NCBI GenBank assembly: GCA_963921425.1
Contig: OY992837.1
Coordinates: 9,025,896 to 9,089,895, forward strand
Direction of reading: 5' to 3'
Source: Dryas octopetala
Lineage: Eukaryota; Streptophyta; Magnoliopsida; Rosales; Rosaceae
Length of the DNA stretch: 64,000 nucleotides
Both the position numbers and the translations under genes were made by a program. Every line of letters starts with the position of its first letter. Within the stretch, counting starts at the first letter, position 1. The notes below the pieces were generated by a model. It was not told where the DNA came from and did not search any database. It saw nothing but the letters and a program-made list of their open reading frames with translations. Shown here piece by piece: positions 47,314-64,000 of this stretch.

Positions 47314-49047
47314 ATGGCAGCCATTGATGCAACTTCAGCATATGATCGCATGAAGGAAGTGAAAGAATTCGACGAGTCAAAGATGGGAGTAAAAGGCCTC
47401 TCTGATTCTGGCATCACTTCCATCCCTCAATTCTTCGTCCACGACCCCGAAACTCTCTCCGACCTCAAATCCTCGTTGACACGTGGCACCACCACTACCA
47501 CCATCCCCACCATCGACCTTTCTCACATCAGCTCCGCCACTCATCGGCCCAAAATCATTGACCAAGTCAAAGCCGCCGCCGAAACATGGGGTTTCTTCCA
47601 AGTGATCAACCACGGCGTACCCACTTGGGTACTAAACCAAACTGTTAACGCCGTTAAAGGGTTCCACGAGCAGCCCCAGGAGGTGAAGGCCAAGCACTAC
47701 AAGCGAGAAGAGGGAAAAGGCGTGATGTATGCGAGCAATAACGACTTGTACCGTACAAATGCAGCGAGCTGGCACGACTCGCTGCAGGCCTGGATGGGTC
47801 CAGAGCAGCCCATCCAGGAGGAACTTCCTGCAATATGTAGGAATGAGGTGGTTGCATGGGATTTGCATGCAACCAAGGTGGCTGAAGCTGTGATGGAGTT
47901 GCTTTCAGAAGGGTTAGGGTTGGAAGCTGGCAAGTTTAAGGAGCTTACATTCTCGGAAGCGAAGGTGTTTGTGGGGCACTGCTATCCCTACTGTCCTCAG
48001 CCTGATCGGACGGTGGGGATTACATCGCATACTGATCCAGGGGTGGTGACTGTTTTGTTGCAGAACCATGTGCCAGGGTTGCAGGTCAGGCACCACAATG
48101 AGTGGGTGGACGTCAAGCCTCTGCCTGGAGGTTTGATTATTAACGTTGGAGATTTTCTTCAGGTAATCTTTTATATGTTTTGCTTATGTATTTTTTGTTT
48201 TTTCAAGAACAATTTTCTAGATTTTTCATGTGGACGAGTAATTAATGTTAGCATCTTTCATATCGGGTACTAAAAATGTACAAGCCCTAACATTTTTCTA
48301 TGTGGGCTGTTTAATTTTTTACATTAACCATGTGGTAGAAATGTGAAGCTGTGTGAGTAAATGAATAGTGGTACAATAGCACTTTTTGAGTACGCGAGAG
48401 ATAAAAAATCAACCCTTAGATTGGCAATACCCGATTAAAATTGAAGGAAAAATAGCTACCCCAAAGAAATTTATGTTTTGCTTATGCACAATCAAAATGA
48501 ATATTTAAGTGGAAATTATAGAAGTGCTGCTGGAACTTTTTTATTTTTTCCAAGAAATAAACAAAGGTGATTATTTGAAATGTTGGGTGGGGGGTTGGTA
48601 TCATGGAATACCAGCTGTCCCAGCCTCTTTTCCTATAAATGTTAAACGTGTAAACTTTTGTAAAGTTCAACAAAGCAAAAAGTCAAAAACTAAAGGTGAT
48701 GGTAGGATTTTATCTTATTAAACTAATAAAAGGTGATTGGGCATAAAAAACAAAAAACAAACAAACAAAAAAAAAAACCTAATAAAAGGTGGATCTCCTC
48801 ACAATGACAGTGGAATGAGATTTCAAATTTCTCATGGTGTTTTTGGTCAAAGTTGGCTTGCATATACTAATTTGTTTTTGGGTGGGTGAGGTTGCAGATA
48901 ATCTCTAATGGCGAGTATAAAAGCGTGCAGCACAGGGTATTGGCCAACTCGTGGAAGGAACCCCGAATCTCAATTGTGATGTTTTTCAATCAAGCCAAAT
49001 GGAATGAAGATGGTTACAGTGGATCTCCCGGAGCTTTTGTCACCTGA
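47314..49047 (+). CDS. 2-oxoglutarate/Fe(II)-dependent dioxygenase, gene 3, C terminus frameshifted
   Basis: Exon 1 47314-48162 and exon 2 from 48898 join in phase as in gene 1. Very high similarity to gene 1 shows recent tandem duplication. The HTD ligand motif, the exon 2 His in VQHRV and RIS are kept. In exon 2, after DGYSG, two nucleotides are missing compared with gene 1 (around 49023-49028). The frame shifts and reads SPGAFVT then TGA at 49045-49047, giving 332 aa instead of about 369. The old frame can still be followed to a TAG at 49154-49156, so the break is recent. The lost segment is the C-terminal helix region. It may be non-functional; the active-site residues themselves remain. 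Leader replaced by a hAT element. Confidence 0.85.
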
Positions 49048-49156
49048 GAAACCACCCCTCTACCGAAAATTCACAGGGCAAGAATACCTTCAAAATTTCT
49101 ATAGCAAGGGACTTGACAGCAAGTCTTTCATTGAAAAAATCAAAATAAAAAACTAG

Positions 49157-49947
49157 GAATTGTATGGGTGTGTTTACTGGCTTTCTTATAAACACATGGG
49201 TCATGTATGTGCCAAGCTACTAGAAGTCAAGAATGGGATAATAAACTGAAGTTACAAATCCATTTCTCTTCAGACCACTCTTGAATATTGACATGTACAT
49301 TACCCTATCATTCCATGACTTTGGCATTATTTGACAAAACACATCCCACCCCCATGTACCATCTCTCTTTCACCACATGATATCAGAGTTGATGACCTAT
49401 CCAAGTTGGACTCCTTAACCATAAAGAAAATCAAAGAGGCTGCTGGGAACCAAAGGCAATATAATCAGTTTTCAACAAGACGGTCTGACCAAATACTCAT
49501 ATTGCTCTCAGAATGTCACAATACCAAAGTTCTCTCTCTTACATACTAAGCACTTAGAAGTTGGACCAACCCGCAGGACTAGAGGTGAAGGTGGACAAAT
49601 GTCAATAACACAGGGAAATAAAATTCCATGTTCTATGAATTTCAAGAGCAAGTTGCATTGTCAATAAGACAATAACCTATCTGGGAAATTAGGAATAAAA
49701 TGTCAAGAACCCACCACTATTCCATCCAAACAGAAGAAGGCACACACCATGCACATACCAAATGATAGGAGAAGCAACAAAATACCAGAGACCAAAATTA
49801 TATCATAATTCAATTCATTCCAAATCCAATAATGTTAATATAAACTACAGTGAATTAACTCCAATACAAAGAGCACACTGATTTACTTGTCCAAATTATA
49901 AAATTCAAACTCCAGTCTGACAAGAGACACAATATTCGAACAGAAGT
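49157..49947. other. Spacer, no gene seen
   Basis: Between the dioxygenase gene 3 remnant and the stop codon of the ubiquitin-eL40 gene (convergent). It should contain both 3' UTRs. Nothing else recognised. Confidence 0.5.
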
Positions 49948-55086
<5,139 letters not shown>

Positions 55087-55209
55087 GGCTACGAGCAAAT
55101 GATTTGGTTCAGTCTATTCACAACTCTGAGTCTCCGAGTCTCTGATGCTCGGCCCTTCCAAAACCCTGCCTGCTATATGAGATGGCTATCTTCTTGTTAC
55201 GATTTATAG

Positions 55210-55218
55210 TTAGGGTTT
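55210..55218 (-). promoter_or_regulatory. Telo-box upstream of RPS14
   Basis: The minus strand reads AAACCCTAA about 124-132 nt upstream of the ATG at 55086. Telo-boxes are enriched in plant translation-machinery promoters; the eL40 gene upstream has a near match. Confidence 0.6.
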
Positions 55219-56992
55219 CGCATTGGGGTGATGTGAAATGACCCAGTTGCCCTTCCATTCCTAATTGTATATTTTTCTTTTCTCTTACCACTATATTCTT
55301 TTTCTTCCAAAAATAATATGAAAGAACTTTCATTTCTTAAAAAAATTAAAAGAATGCTAAATTAAATTGGATAATATTGTGGTTCCTGTGGACCTGTAGT
55401 TTGGTTCAAATTTTACTAAATTCAATTATATTAATTTTGTCTTTGTATTTCTTAATAGTTGTAATTCACAGACATTCTTAATTCTTTTAATTTGGTTAAC
55501 GAAAATAGCATGTAATGCACATGATTGTGTGCATTTTACATAGTGAAATGAAACAAAACTGTATAGGTCTTAGATATCCTTCTCGTGGGCATCACATGCT
55601 ATTTTTGTCGAACAAATTGACCAAATTAAAAATGTATCTTCGAAATACAACTATTTGAAAACTAGTCCTAATAAAACTTGACACAAACTACATAAACCAC
55701 AAACAAAGCAAATCCCAAAACAATCGAGGTCCTAAGCTTGGAAACTCTTCTTCTTGGATGCTTCTATTCATACCCCCAAAATGCTCCCTATACTCCCTTA
55801 TAAATGTTTTCTCCTACACTTTTACTTTTGCCCTCTCAAATAAAATAAAAAATATAAATATAAAAAAGCTAAGAACATTAAGGGAGACTATGCATAGCCT
55901 CACCCTAACCACCCCTACCCCACCCCACCCTGAGAATCCCCGTAGCCGGTCAGAATCTCGCCGTCGATCGCCACAACCCCCTTCCCCTATCTCTTTCTCC
56001 TTCTCTCTTTGTTTTTCTCCTCCTCGCTCTATTTTTCTCTCCCTTAGTTTCTCTAAGGAGGCAGGCAACCTTGTCTTTTGAATTTATTATTCTTACCCCA
56101 TTTTTTTTACCCACTTTGACAACTTAGGCTAACTCGGAAATTGTTTACCAAAACTAAAGACCAAAAAACTTGAAAAACAATTGCATTAACATGTGCTCTC
56201 ATATTTGCCAACACAGAGATAAGTATTTTTTTTTTCAAATTAAAAATACATTTTGCATCAAATGTAGTTTAATTTTTGTTTTGTCTTTTTTGTTTTTCCT
56301 TATTTTCCTTTCTAATGGGAAGAACAAGTGAATTTAGGGGGTTTCAGTTAAGGAGTCTTTTCAATATTGGACTCCCTAAATTAGGTTTTACAAACTATTT
56401 ATTTGAAGATACCGTAGACTTTAATGCCCAAGTTTTTCTAATATTTTATATGAATATAATGTGTAAGGATATTATTAAACAACATGTTTATATTTATAGA
56501 GCATATTATTAATAACATTTACCCATATTATAACACATAAGCTGATTATACCACTGTATAAGTTATACAAAATAATTTCCCTTTTTTTTTTTTTTTTGGA
56601 GGAAAAAGCTCTTGTGCATTAAACTTCATCCAAGAACGAGGCACATAAGAAAAGGAAATAGCATCAAAGAAGTTGTTCATCAAACACGTTGATATCTTCA
56701 AACAATTTGTAGAATATCATAATGGTTAGAAACTTAGAAATAACTGCAGATAAGACAAATACTTGTAAGTTTGTAATTGAAATATAAAAAGAAAAAATTC
56801 CACATGCCAGCATGAATTCTGTAATTCTCAAGTTTATACATTAAGGCTAGAAAGTTGGTATCAATATTATTAACATAGCCTCGTTCATCCCATTAAAGTA
56901 GCTGGATGCCAGCAAAAATTGTAAAATGGTAAGAAAGAAATCGGTAATCCACAATATATCTTCTGCGGTGATAACTTGAATCTCAACTATGG
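55219..56992. other. Intergenic, no gene recognised
   Basis: It contains a pyrimidine-rich tract (55900-56070) resembling the CT-rich segments of the MULE elements, and a poly-T run at 56583-56597. The poly-T precedes sequence whose reverse complement could be a LINE/SINE 3' tail. No exon supported. Confidence 0.5.
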
Positions 56993-59233
56993 TTAAGGTG
57001 AAAGGGATGAAATCTTAGGTGCAACAATCTCAAGAAGACCTTTTGGATTGTCCATGTGAACCCAATGGCCTGACTTGGGAAGAAGATGAACTGAAACCTT
57101 CCCCTCCGATTCATCTCCATCCCGACTAACAAGGCTTTCAAGCTGCTGAATGATGTCTTGGTCCCAACGATCACTGTTCTCAGCGCGCACAACAGCTATC
57201 TCCATATCTTTTGGGGGGTGGTCCAACAGATGCCAATAAGACTTCTCCCTACAAAATTTTAGATTCAAAGAGTGATGGAAAAGTAAGGGGGAGGAAAACC
57301 GATTTTATTGTTTCTACTTCTAAATACCAATGTCAAAATAATAAGATATTCACCTGTAAGAATTGAACATCTGGACAGCACCATCAAGATTGAACGCCCA
57401 TGTCTCATGATCTCCTTGTTTCTTGAGATTGGTGCCTATCCATTCCGACAATGATTTTGAGAACCCAAGTTCAATCATATGATTCACAAGCCACCTGAAG
57501 GCAAGAACCAGATTTATCACAGAGAGTTATGTAACCAAGTTTTGAAAAGAAAAGAGAAAAGACTTTATAATGATCTTAACCCCTCAAGTTTAACCAAAAT
57601 AAAGCTAGACAGAATCCGAGGCTCTTGCTTGAGTGAAGCAATCTAAGGGTAGAGCAGGAGTGTGTATGTGCCAACATTATTAAGCATATCCACTTCTTTG
57701 TTTAACATCCCCCATTATATGATACACATATTTGGTAAGAAGAATTTAGGCAAGTGAATAAATTTAAACATGTAGGGAATATGGTCATCTCTAAAGGGGT
57801 TAGCAATTAGCATACAAGAAAACAATAAGAAGAACTCCACCTAACACCTACCGATGACATGCTTACCCCATAACACCACACACAGATACACACTACAGAA
57901 CCTAAGTACACACAAATAATAAAATAATTCACATAAGAAGAAAGAGGTATTACTTTCGTGATGGAACTGATGAAGGCAGACTCTGCAACGTCTTCAAAAC
58001 TTTCTCAACTTCCCCATCACTGTTTTCAGCGTTCACTTCTCCCGGGACGGAATCCAATACCCACAGCTGTCCTGGATCACAGAGAAAATGAAAAGGGGAC
58101 AAAAAAAAATTTATGTGCAAGTTGAACCGAACATTCAATCATACAGGAAAAGAAATTTCCCTGGGTGATGAATTAAAAGTTTTGAGTCCACTTCTAATTC
58201 AATCACCCAGACCCACTGGCCACAATCAAAAGTTAAAATTTTACTAGTCCACTGGCTAAGCCGACAATTCGATAAGAAACACAGAGCAATAGAGTATTAT
58301 GAACCAGTACTTGCTTGGAAACCTAAACAGGGAAACCTAAGCATGATTTATGCAACACTCATGCATATATAAACATATATAAACACTCAGAAGTTCACAA
58401 CATTCAAGGTTAAAGAAGCACTGTGCTCCACACTCACATACATGGAATCCCACCTGCTGATCCCACAGATGCTAATCTTACAAGCAAGTGAAAAACTCAT
58501 TTTGATTCACAGACACAACAGGCTACAATTTTGATTCATTTTGCTGGGGAATGAATAGATAACCGTTCTGGTTTTTGATGAAGTAGTACAATTCAAATAA
58601 CTAACTCAAAACTTATGTGAAAATAAACAACTTTACACAGAGAAAGCACTGAGTGTTGAAACAATGAGGCAAAGTGAAAACCTGTTTGGGCAACTTAGCG
58701 GAATCACCATAGTGGCCACGACCGCAGCTGTCTGCAAATTGCAGAGCAACCTTACCACCCATGGAGTGGCCAAGAACAACATCGGGCCAGTCCCAACCTT
58801 GAGACTCAACCAAATTAGCTAAATCTTGAGCTGCATTGACCAGGTCATGAGGTGGGTCTAGACCTTCAACCTCAGCTGACCTCCCATGGTTCCTCAAATC
58901 CACAAGCACCATTCTCCAACCTACACACACAATAGAAAAAAAATTCGATTTTGTTTTTAAGACAATAGAGGAACTGATCAAATCTGAGCAGAGGGAGTGA
59001 GAGAGTGACTGACCAGATGGATTTGAGAGATTTGAGAGGAGGCTGCGAGAGAAAGATCGCCAATTTCTGGCGGAGCCGAGAAGGCCATGGAGGAGAAAAG
59101 CGGTGGAGTGGTAGGGTGTGGCGCTGGGAGCTTGAAGCTCTTCGTAGGCTAGGGTTTGCAATGGCCGTCGCGAGCTTATGAACCGAGTCAGTAGGTGATG
59201 GAGTTTCGGTTTGTTTCCGAGAGCTCTGGCCAT
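56993..59233 (-). CDS. ABHD11/YbfF-like alpha/beta hydrolase
   Basis: Five exons on the minus strand: 59014-59233, 58682-58920, 57954-58066, 57354-57494 and 56993-57248. They total 969 nt for 322 aa with all junctions in phase. The alpha/beta-hydrolase features are complete: oxyanion HGLLGSARNW (from residue 49), nucleophile elbow GHSMGG with Ser126, candidate acid Asp264 in RAENSDRW, and catalytic His299 in SGHWVHMDNP. The arrangement follows the ABHD11/YbfF esterase subfamily. The first 30 residues are Arg/Ser rich with no acidic residue, suggesting an organellar presequence. The physiological substrate is unknown in plants. The start at 59233 is the first Met of the frame (MARALGNKPK). Confidence 0.93.
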
Positions 59234-59377
59234 GGCGATGGGAAATGCGTATGAGCGAAGAGAAATTAGTAATGGTTTAGTTTAATACAGAGTTACAGAC
59301 TGAAATAATGATGAGTGATACGACGTCGTTACTCATCCAAGGCCAAGGGTATAAAAAAATTGAAAAAGTAATAAACA

Positions 59378-59378
<1 letters not shown>

Positions 59379-59458
<80 letters not shown>
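59379..59458 (-). tRNA. tRNA-Leu (anticodon UAG)
   Basis: On the minus strand the sequence folds as a class II tRNA. The acceptor stem is GACAGTT with AGCTGTC, the D-arm contains TGGCCGAGTGGTCTAAGG, and the anticodon arm is CCAGA-TTTAGGC-TCTGG with UAG at the anticodon. A long variable arm follows, then the T-arm GTGGGTTCAAATCCCAC and discriminator A. Internal A and B boxes for pol III are intact. There is no intron. It lies 146 bp upstream of the hydrolase ATG on the same strand. Confidence 0.96.
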
Positions 59459-60604
59459 GCTTGTATTGAAATATAGTTTATAGCTTATATATATCTGAGA
59501 AATCAACAGGTGTTGCATTTTTGTGATAATATTCTAAACTCGGGAGTCGGTTGAACTCAAACTCCTCTAATAGCGAGATATTACCGCATCTTTCAGTCCT
59601 TCCCTGAATTTAAATTTTGAGAAAATTTTCATTTTAAACATTGAAGTGCTCTTCCTTAAATTTAACTTCTCATTTAAACTCGTACTCCAAATTTAGGGAT
59701 GGAGATGAACTTATCTCAGCTCTTCTTGGAGCGTACTTGCAACAACATTGTGAATCTGCCCTGCTTCAATTGGCTATGGACCTATGGTAGGGAAAAATGA
59801 TAGGCTGGTATGGGATAAGGGATACGAAAGGAGTGTTTCACAGTTAAATTTACTTGGTGGATAGACATCATAGACTAGGGGCACAGATTTAACCAAGAAA
59901 ATTAATGAGATGCACAAAATTGCTTCTCTGGAGAATAGCCACAGATTGAATTCTCTCCCAACAGAACTAGAGCTAGGGCAGCATGGTATATTGCAGTGGA
60001 TCCTAGTTGCTCAATGTGTCAATGTAATGTGGAGGGTAGTACATACTTTGGTGGTGCTTATTAAATACCCATAATGGTCCCTCATGTCAAACGGTCTTGT
60101 ATAGTTGTTACATGTGGAATCCATGCTACCTGGGAGTTAAAGACAGGCATTTTTGGTATGACTGTTCCGTTTAGCTTTATATATTGTTGGGTCATTTTTT
60201 AAGTTTTAGGATCTAATATCCTAGCAATCTCTGCTAGAATATTACTCTACTTTATGTCAAGAAGCAACCTTTTCAGCTAAATTTGCATCAGCTCAACCAA
60301 CTTCCCAATCCCTGTCTAATCCATCTCATCAAACAGAGAACTTTCAAACCATGTAAATTAACTTAAATTGATGATAACATACTCAACCAAATAAATTGAT
60401 GATTACATGAAAATATTCTACAATAAAGCCAACAAGGGCAATATGAATGGAGACATTGAGAAAAATATTTATTAACTTTTTTTTTTTTGAACAATCTTTT
60501 TACTTTATATACTTTTTGAGGCTTTGAGGAGGCTATGGGAAAATTATTCCCAAGCTACATTGAGAAGAAGATGACACTGCTAAAGTTACTCATCTGTTTA
60601 TGCT
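59459..60604. other. Spacer, no gene seen
   Basis: Between the tRNA gene and the stop codon of the ORANGE-family gene. No exon or repeat terminus was recognised. Confidence 0.5.
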
Positions 60605-60714
60605 TCAGTCAAATGGATCTATCCGTGGGTCATGCTCGCTTGCCATCATCATCCCAGTGCACAGGCATGTTGGGCACATTACCTAAATGACCAAGGAGTA
60701 TGATTAGTACTAGA

Positions 60715-60784
<70 letters not shown>

Positions 60785-63685
60785 AACCATAGACAAACAT
60801 GATAAAATGGATGCATGTAGGGATCTGAAGTAAGTGTAGCACAACAAAAAGATCAACAAGACTAATGGATTATTATGAAAAATTGCAGTGTCATAAAATC
60901 ACATGCCAATTCATATCTCATGAATAAGCCACCTTGCAACAATTTCCATACCTTTCCAGCACCAGAGCAATTTGGACACCTCTCAGTTGTGGGAACTCGC
61001 AAAAGGCGGTCAGATGCACTAGATACTGATATAGGATTGATGCTCAAGCACACACCACTTGCTGAACATCTAGCACAGGCCAAGTACCCTGTCCATGTAT
61101 GATCAGACACAAATAAGTTCAAAATTCAAATGAAAGAAAGGAAACTAGAAAATATTAAAATCAGTAAAAAAAGAATTAACAATGTAAGATGAAAAGAACT
61201 TTTGGATGAGAAAGGGGAGGGGAGACTTCAATAAATTTGAAGAAAAAAATAGTTTAGTAAAAACGAGAACTTAAGCCCCGTTATTGCCATAAGAACAACT
61301 CCATAAAAACCTGACAATGTAGAAAAAAATAATAACAATCCCATCCTACAAATTATCATCCTTTTTTTTTTTTTTTTTTCAAATAGAATAGATTCAATGC
61401 AACTGTTGAGCAGGACTGTTAGCAAACTTGTATTTTAAACAAATCAGAACATACCAGTTCCATGGCAATATTTGCACCTTTTCTTCTCTTGTTGTTCAAC
61501 ATTGTTAGCTTCAATCAACATCAATGCTGAAATGACTCCCACTGTCCCACCCGAAAAGGATGCCACAATGGGATCAACCTGACTGAATTCGGAATCAAAC
61601 AAGAGTGTTTTACGACACTAAGGAATTCTGTACTTCAGAAAGACAACAGCCCTGGTTGCTTTAAGTTTCAAATTTGTAGTCAGGAAAAAGCATGTTCAGA
61701 ATATACCTTAATTGCAAAGGCAAATGCATACTGCGAATGAAGTCTTCATATGAGGTACCTCCTATACCTAATTTTAGTTCCAGCTGCCATGGAGCCATGA
61801 AGAATAGGTTGAGACATTTAACGTATTGACCAGTAAAGAACACAAACACACTATAATATTTTTTTTTCAAAAAAATAGGAGCACGACACATGCAGCCTTA
61901 CAATTCAGTTTAATATTCCAGCGACAAATCCAAGACATCCATCTTAATAAAAAGGAACATGTACCACCATATAAGGGCTGCTAAAGTATTAAACATTTAA
62001 ACATAAACGCATTACAGGGTAAAGAAACTGAAAATCTACCTTTAGAGAACTATAAAAGTATAGAGTCAGCACCATGTATTCACTATAAAAGAAACCTACT
62101 TTACGGCTACGCTATTGTGACTGTTTGAGTGACCGGGTGTGGCCTAGAAATTGCTAGTTTCATGCTGGCAGATCTTTTGGGAGTTGGAGCAAGTAAGAAG
62201 ATGATTACTCTATAGCAAGGGCAATTAAGGCAGTTTTTTAGATTGTTTAGCTGGAAAAAAATCAAAACCTTCAAAGAAAAGAGGAAGTGGACTTCCTATG
62301 GGAAAGAAGCATATTTTTGGCATCTTTGTGGGCATCAATGTTAAAGCATTTCAGGGATATTCCCTTTAGTTTACGTAATCTTGATTAGGCAGGAAGAATG
62401 AAATTAACGGTTTTCTTGTAACTTTCTGCATTTTTTTAGGCATGGATGGACAAGAGTCCATGCGTTCTTGTTCATTATTTCTCTTTTGCAATAGAATTAT
62501 TAATATTTTGTATCCCCCCAAAAGAAAAAACAACTTTCAATTAGTGACTAAATTGATAGAGCGATGTAACAAAACAGCCACACTTGCAAACTTACCGTCG
62601 GTGCAATAAGGCCCCCAAATACAATTATCCCAGATATGAAGGATGCGCTTGTGAGGTAGAGCTGCTTCAATGTCTTTGGTGTCTACATCACAACAAAAAT
62701 GGCAAAATGATAGCTGCAAATTAAAGGCTAAATGCTTGCACAATCGCAGAACTCTGCAAACAATATGAAATTTTTTGACATTGTAACACTTATGTTAGTG
62801 AAGCAATTAACTGGGAAAGGTTTGGTAATGGTTGGAGCAGCAAACTCGGATCTGGCAGCTAAAAAAAAAACAAATCCTAACCATCTAGTCGTCAATGAAT
62901 TTCTTCATGGGCGTCATTTCATTGCCAACTTAAATCTCTCAACCCCAATAAACTTATGGTTAGTTCCTGTATCTAAACCCATATGTGCTTCTGATTTCTT
63001 AGCTAAGTATCCCAATTTCCCAAGCTTGATTGCAGACTTTGATAAGTGTTAAAGTGAACTTAAGGCGGTTTGCTACATTGTAAATGAAACTCACCACAGA
63101 AGGAAGAAAAGGGATAGATGATGGCATGTCAGGCATCTCATTTGACTCTTCCTCAATGCTCTCATCGAAATCTTTGGCCATTTTTATGCGATGCTGTACC
63201 CGCAATCTCCTTAGCTACACAATTCAAAAATATCAAAAAAATATCAGTATATCACCATTCCCCGCTATTCAAAATTAAAAACCTCAAGAAACGCTTTTGA
63301 CACCTCTTCCATGAGAAGAAAAATCTTGTTGCGCCTGCTCCTTATGTTGTCCTGAATTTCCTGCAGCTGCATCTGAACAAAGTCCTGCACCGTCTCTGGC
63401 CCTTCTATGATACAAAAAGTGCTGAGAAAGAAATACCCATTTTCCCATCAACCAAACAGGAGGAAGATAATATAATTATATAATTAATTCTTTTGATTAA
63501 AAAACCGACCTTGGAGTGTTATCACCGGAGGAGGCGTCCTTGGAAGAAGAAGAACAAGAAATTTGGGGACGTGAGGAGGTGAACTTGGACAGAGAGAGGC
63601 GTCTATGGCTGCCATGAGAGGGGGTGTTGAAGATTAGAGTTTTGGAGGAAGGGAGAGGAGGAGAGTAGAGAGAGAAAGCAGCCAT
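60605..63685 (-). CDS. OR: ORANGE / ORANGE-like plastid protein
   Basis: Eight exons on the minus strand: 63510-63685, 63304-63421, 63095-63214, 62596-62682, 61707-61783, 61455-61582, 60952-61088 and 60605-60682. They total 921 nt for 306 aa, the size of Arabidopsis OR. The N terminus (about 55 residues, Ser/Pro rich) is a plastid transit peptide. Then comes the conserved GPETVQDF..MQLQEIQDNIRS core, two membrane segments (around LTSASFISGIIVFGG and IVASFSGGTVGVISALM), and a DnaJ-type Cys-rich domain with CKYCHGTG, CARCSASG, CPNCSGAG and CPTCLCTG. It ends ASEHDPRIDPFD. OR proteins stabilise phytoene synthase and promote chromoplast carotenoid storage. The phrase SSIPFLPSVTPKTLKQLYLTS looks closer to the OR-like branch than to Arabidopsis OR itself, from memory. 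It looks intact. Confidence 0.94.
60719..60782 (+). repeat. (TG)n(AG)n compound microsatellite
   Basis: About 15 TG units are followed by about 17 AG units. It lies in the last intron (60683-60951) of the ORANGE-family gene, 37 bp from exon 8. Confidence 0.9.
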
Positions 63686-64000
63686 TGTTGTAACCTCTAA
63701 GCTCTGCTCGTCATAAAAACGCAGTGAGTGAAAGACAGAGAGAGAGGGTTTTGGTGGGTGGGATTAGGAATCTTTGGGAGGGTTTGAGGGTATCTTAAAG
63801 GGAATGAGTAAAGACACAAACAGAAGAAGAAGGATGAGGTTGATGGCCAATGCCACGTGTCACTCTGCCGACTTGTCTCTCTCTTTCTCTCTCTCTCGAA
63901 CCGTTAAGCGGTTATTCGTATTCGTGGAAAGTACCGCGCCGCTTGATAATTAATTGTTTTCATTAAATGGGCCCAGCGGCCCAGCAAATAAGAGAGAACA
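63686..64000 (-). promoter_or_regulatory. Upstream region of ORANGE-family gene
   Basis: This 315-bp interval should hold the leader and promoter. It has GA/CT-rich tracts (63730-63750, 63878-63898) and GCCACGTGTC at about 63851-63860, a G-box/ABRE core. No TATA box was recognised. Confidence 0.45.

Noticed and set aside
46651-47353. Frames of 90-112 codons around the hAT element
   Set aside because: Composition effect of the GC-rich element; no conserved domain and no splice-linked continuation.

Overview
This is eukaryotic nuclear DNA from a dicot plant. It is AT-rich, and its genes have many GT..AG introns. The families are plant-specific: a DYW-class PPR protein, a TKRP125-type kinesin-5, cell-wall invertases with the 9-nt mini-exon, and an ORANGE-family protein. 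Small DNA transposons are dense. The gene content would fit a rosid such as a Rosaceae tree, but the sequence alone does not prove that.

Layout, left to right. (1) 1-3188, minus: condensation/acyltransferase-like gene, running off the left edge, with a hAT-type MITE and a LINE tail in its large intron. (2) 3.3-7.6 kb: repeat-rich spacer with a Tourist/hAT-like element carrying a nested hAT MITE, a SINE, and a 1,025-bp inverted-repeat element with an 8-bp target duplication. (3) 7763-14238, plus: complete 23-exon kinesin-5 (KIN5C/KRP125 type, 1,008 aa). (4) 15011-16882, plus: intronless PLS-DYW PPR gene. (5) 16.9-25.7 kb: gene-poor spacer with a short SINE flanked by a 20-bp duplication, a Ty3/gypsy fossil, a 1.86-kb MULE with a perfect 10-bp target duplication, and other MITEs. 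(6) 25905-34500, plus: two tandem glycoside hydrolase family 32 genes (581 and 593 aa). (7) 38667-49156, plus: a tandem array of 2-oxoglutarate/Fe(II) dioxygenase genes, with one intact copy, one 5' stub and one copy with a frameshifted C terminus and a hAT element in its leader. (8) 49948-55086, minus: two ribosomal protein genes in a row (ubiquitin-eL40 fusion, 128 aa; uS11/RPS14, 150 aa), each with a telo-box upstream. (9) 56993-59233, minus: ABHD11-like alpha/beta hydrolase (322 aa), then tRNA-Leu(UAG). (10) 60605-63685, minus: plastid ORANGE/ORANGE-like protein (306 aa).

Exon structures were built by hand from splice signals, reading frame and family similarity. Every reconstructed CDS closes in frame, except the first gene, which leaves the window. 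No operon-like cooperation is expected. The functional links are tandem duplication (invertases, dioxygenases) and shared promoter motifs (the two ribosomal protein genes).

I found no sign of a wholly new molecular system. The most informative material is evolutionary: transposons account almost exactly for the size difference between two paralogous introns, a hAT element has replaced the 5' leader of a dioxygenase gene, the paired invertases differ at residues that set sucrose preference, and one repeat occurs in circularly permuted order at two sites.
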